The notes under the pieces are model-generated. The model was not told where the DNA came from and ran no database searches. It saw only the letters and a program-made list of their open reading frames with translations. Source: Azospirillum brasilense (GTDB taxonomy: Bacteria > Pseudomonadota > Alphaproteobacteria > Azospirillales > Azospirillaceae). Taken from it: 64,000 nt of DNA. Shown here piece by piece: positions 63,899 to 64,000 of the stretch (position 1 is the first letter of the stretch; the number at the start of each line of letters is the position of its first letter). The translations under genes were made by a program, and so were the position numbers. Location of the stretch: contig NZ_CP032345.1 of NCBI RefSeq assembly GCF_005222205.1, positions 623,001 to 687,000 on the forward strand, written 5' to 3'.

Positions 63899-64000
63899 AT
63901 GGCCAAGGACATCTTCCGCATCGCCGTGATCGGCGCCGGCGAAACCGGAACGCCCCTGCTGACGCAGCTTCTGGACGCACCCTTCGTCGAGATCCTCGGC
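63899..64000 (+). CDS. N-terminus of a Rossmann-fold oxidoreductase (partial)
   Basis: The last 102 bases encode MAKDIFRIAVIGAGETGTPL and 14 further residues. The GxGxxG nucleotide-binding fingerprint suggests an NAD(P)-dependent oxidoreductase. The gene runs off the window edge; the exact family cannot be told. Confidence 0.68.
   Translation, partial: MAKDIFRIAVIGAGETGTPLLTQLLDAPFVEILG

Overview
The window is GC-rich, gene-dense chromosomal DNA from an alphaproteobacterium of the order Rhodospirillales, most likely Azospirillum. The clues are the rpoD-dnaG-yqeY block lying divergent to carA, a cyclic beta-glucan synthase of the GH17-GT2 type, several large PAS-containing hybrid sensor kinases, a eukaryote-like NADP isocitrate dehydrogenase and a LOG (cytokinin-activating) protein. 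The genus is inferred from gene content, not from a marker-gene comparison. Most of the window is housekeeping. I see no prophage, insertion sequence, integrase or CRISPR array.

Layout. 1-5.7 kb: end of an unknown gene, aroC, an IalB-like secreted protein, a response regulator, a peroxidase-related enzyme and the sppA protease. 5.7-6.7 kb: a visibly AT-richer stretch with one small unknown gene and a good promoter. 6.7-12.4 kb: a CheB-CheR-PAS fusion translationally coupled to a PAS hybrid kinase. 12.5-17 kb: a small conserved gene, the FetAB ABC transporter, an MFS drug exporter and an AI-2E family exporter. 17.2-21 kb: degP followed by an OmpR-type regulator and kinase, an envelope-stress-like arrangement. 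21.3-24.8 kb: a TPR protein, an EF-G outside a str operon, and RidA. 24.9-27.9 kb: a trypsin-like protease divergent from topoisomerase III.

28.1-30.0 kb holds three consecutive small exported proteins built from internal repeats. The first and third share the motif NVGxAxNxAxGxGNxAxQ. The second has six cysteines exactly nine residues apart. A related palindromic promoter-region element precedes the first and third genes. I regard this as the best candidate for an undescribed system, possibly an extracellular or envelope structural assembly.

30-43 kb: the membrane glucan synthase, two small hydrophilic proteins, an endonuclease III homologue, a SWIM-SNF2 helicase, a PAP2 phosphatase, tRNA-Arg(ACG), ArsN2, a TPR/O-GlcNAc-transferase-like protein and tRNA-Ile(CAU). 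43-49.4 kb: rpoD, dnaG and yqeY, then carA preceded by a 36-codon upstream ORF with its own ribosome binding site. 49.7-53.8 kb: a second large hybrid kinase, a small HNH protein and a secreted zinc metallopeptidase. 53.9-64 kb: serA, arsC, prmB, a GNAT enzyme, an IlvM-like ACT protein behind a leucine-rich leader peptide and hairpin, pssA-psd for phosphatidylethanolamine, a LysM protein, a LOG protein, icd, and the start of a Rossmann-fold oxidoreductase.

A recurring oddity is 15-bp tandem repetition at the 3' ends of genes. At three genes the repeat copies the last codons together with the stop codon, and the CheB-CheR protein ends in six 15-bp repeats. Calls rest on motifs, start-site context and remembered family features; no database search was run.
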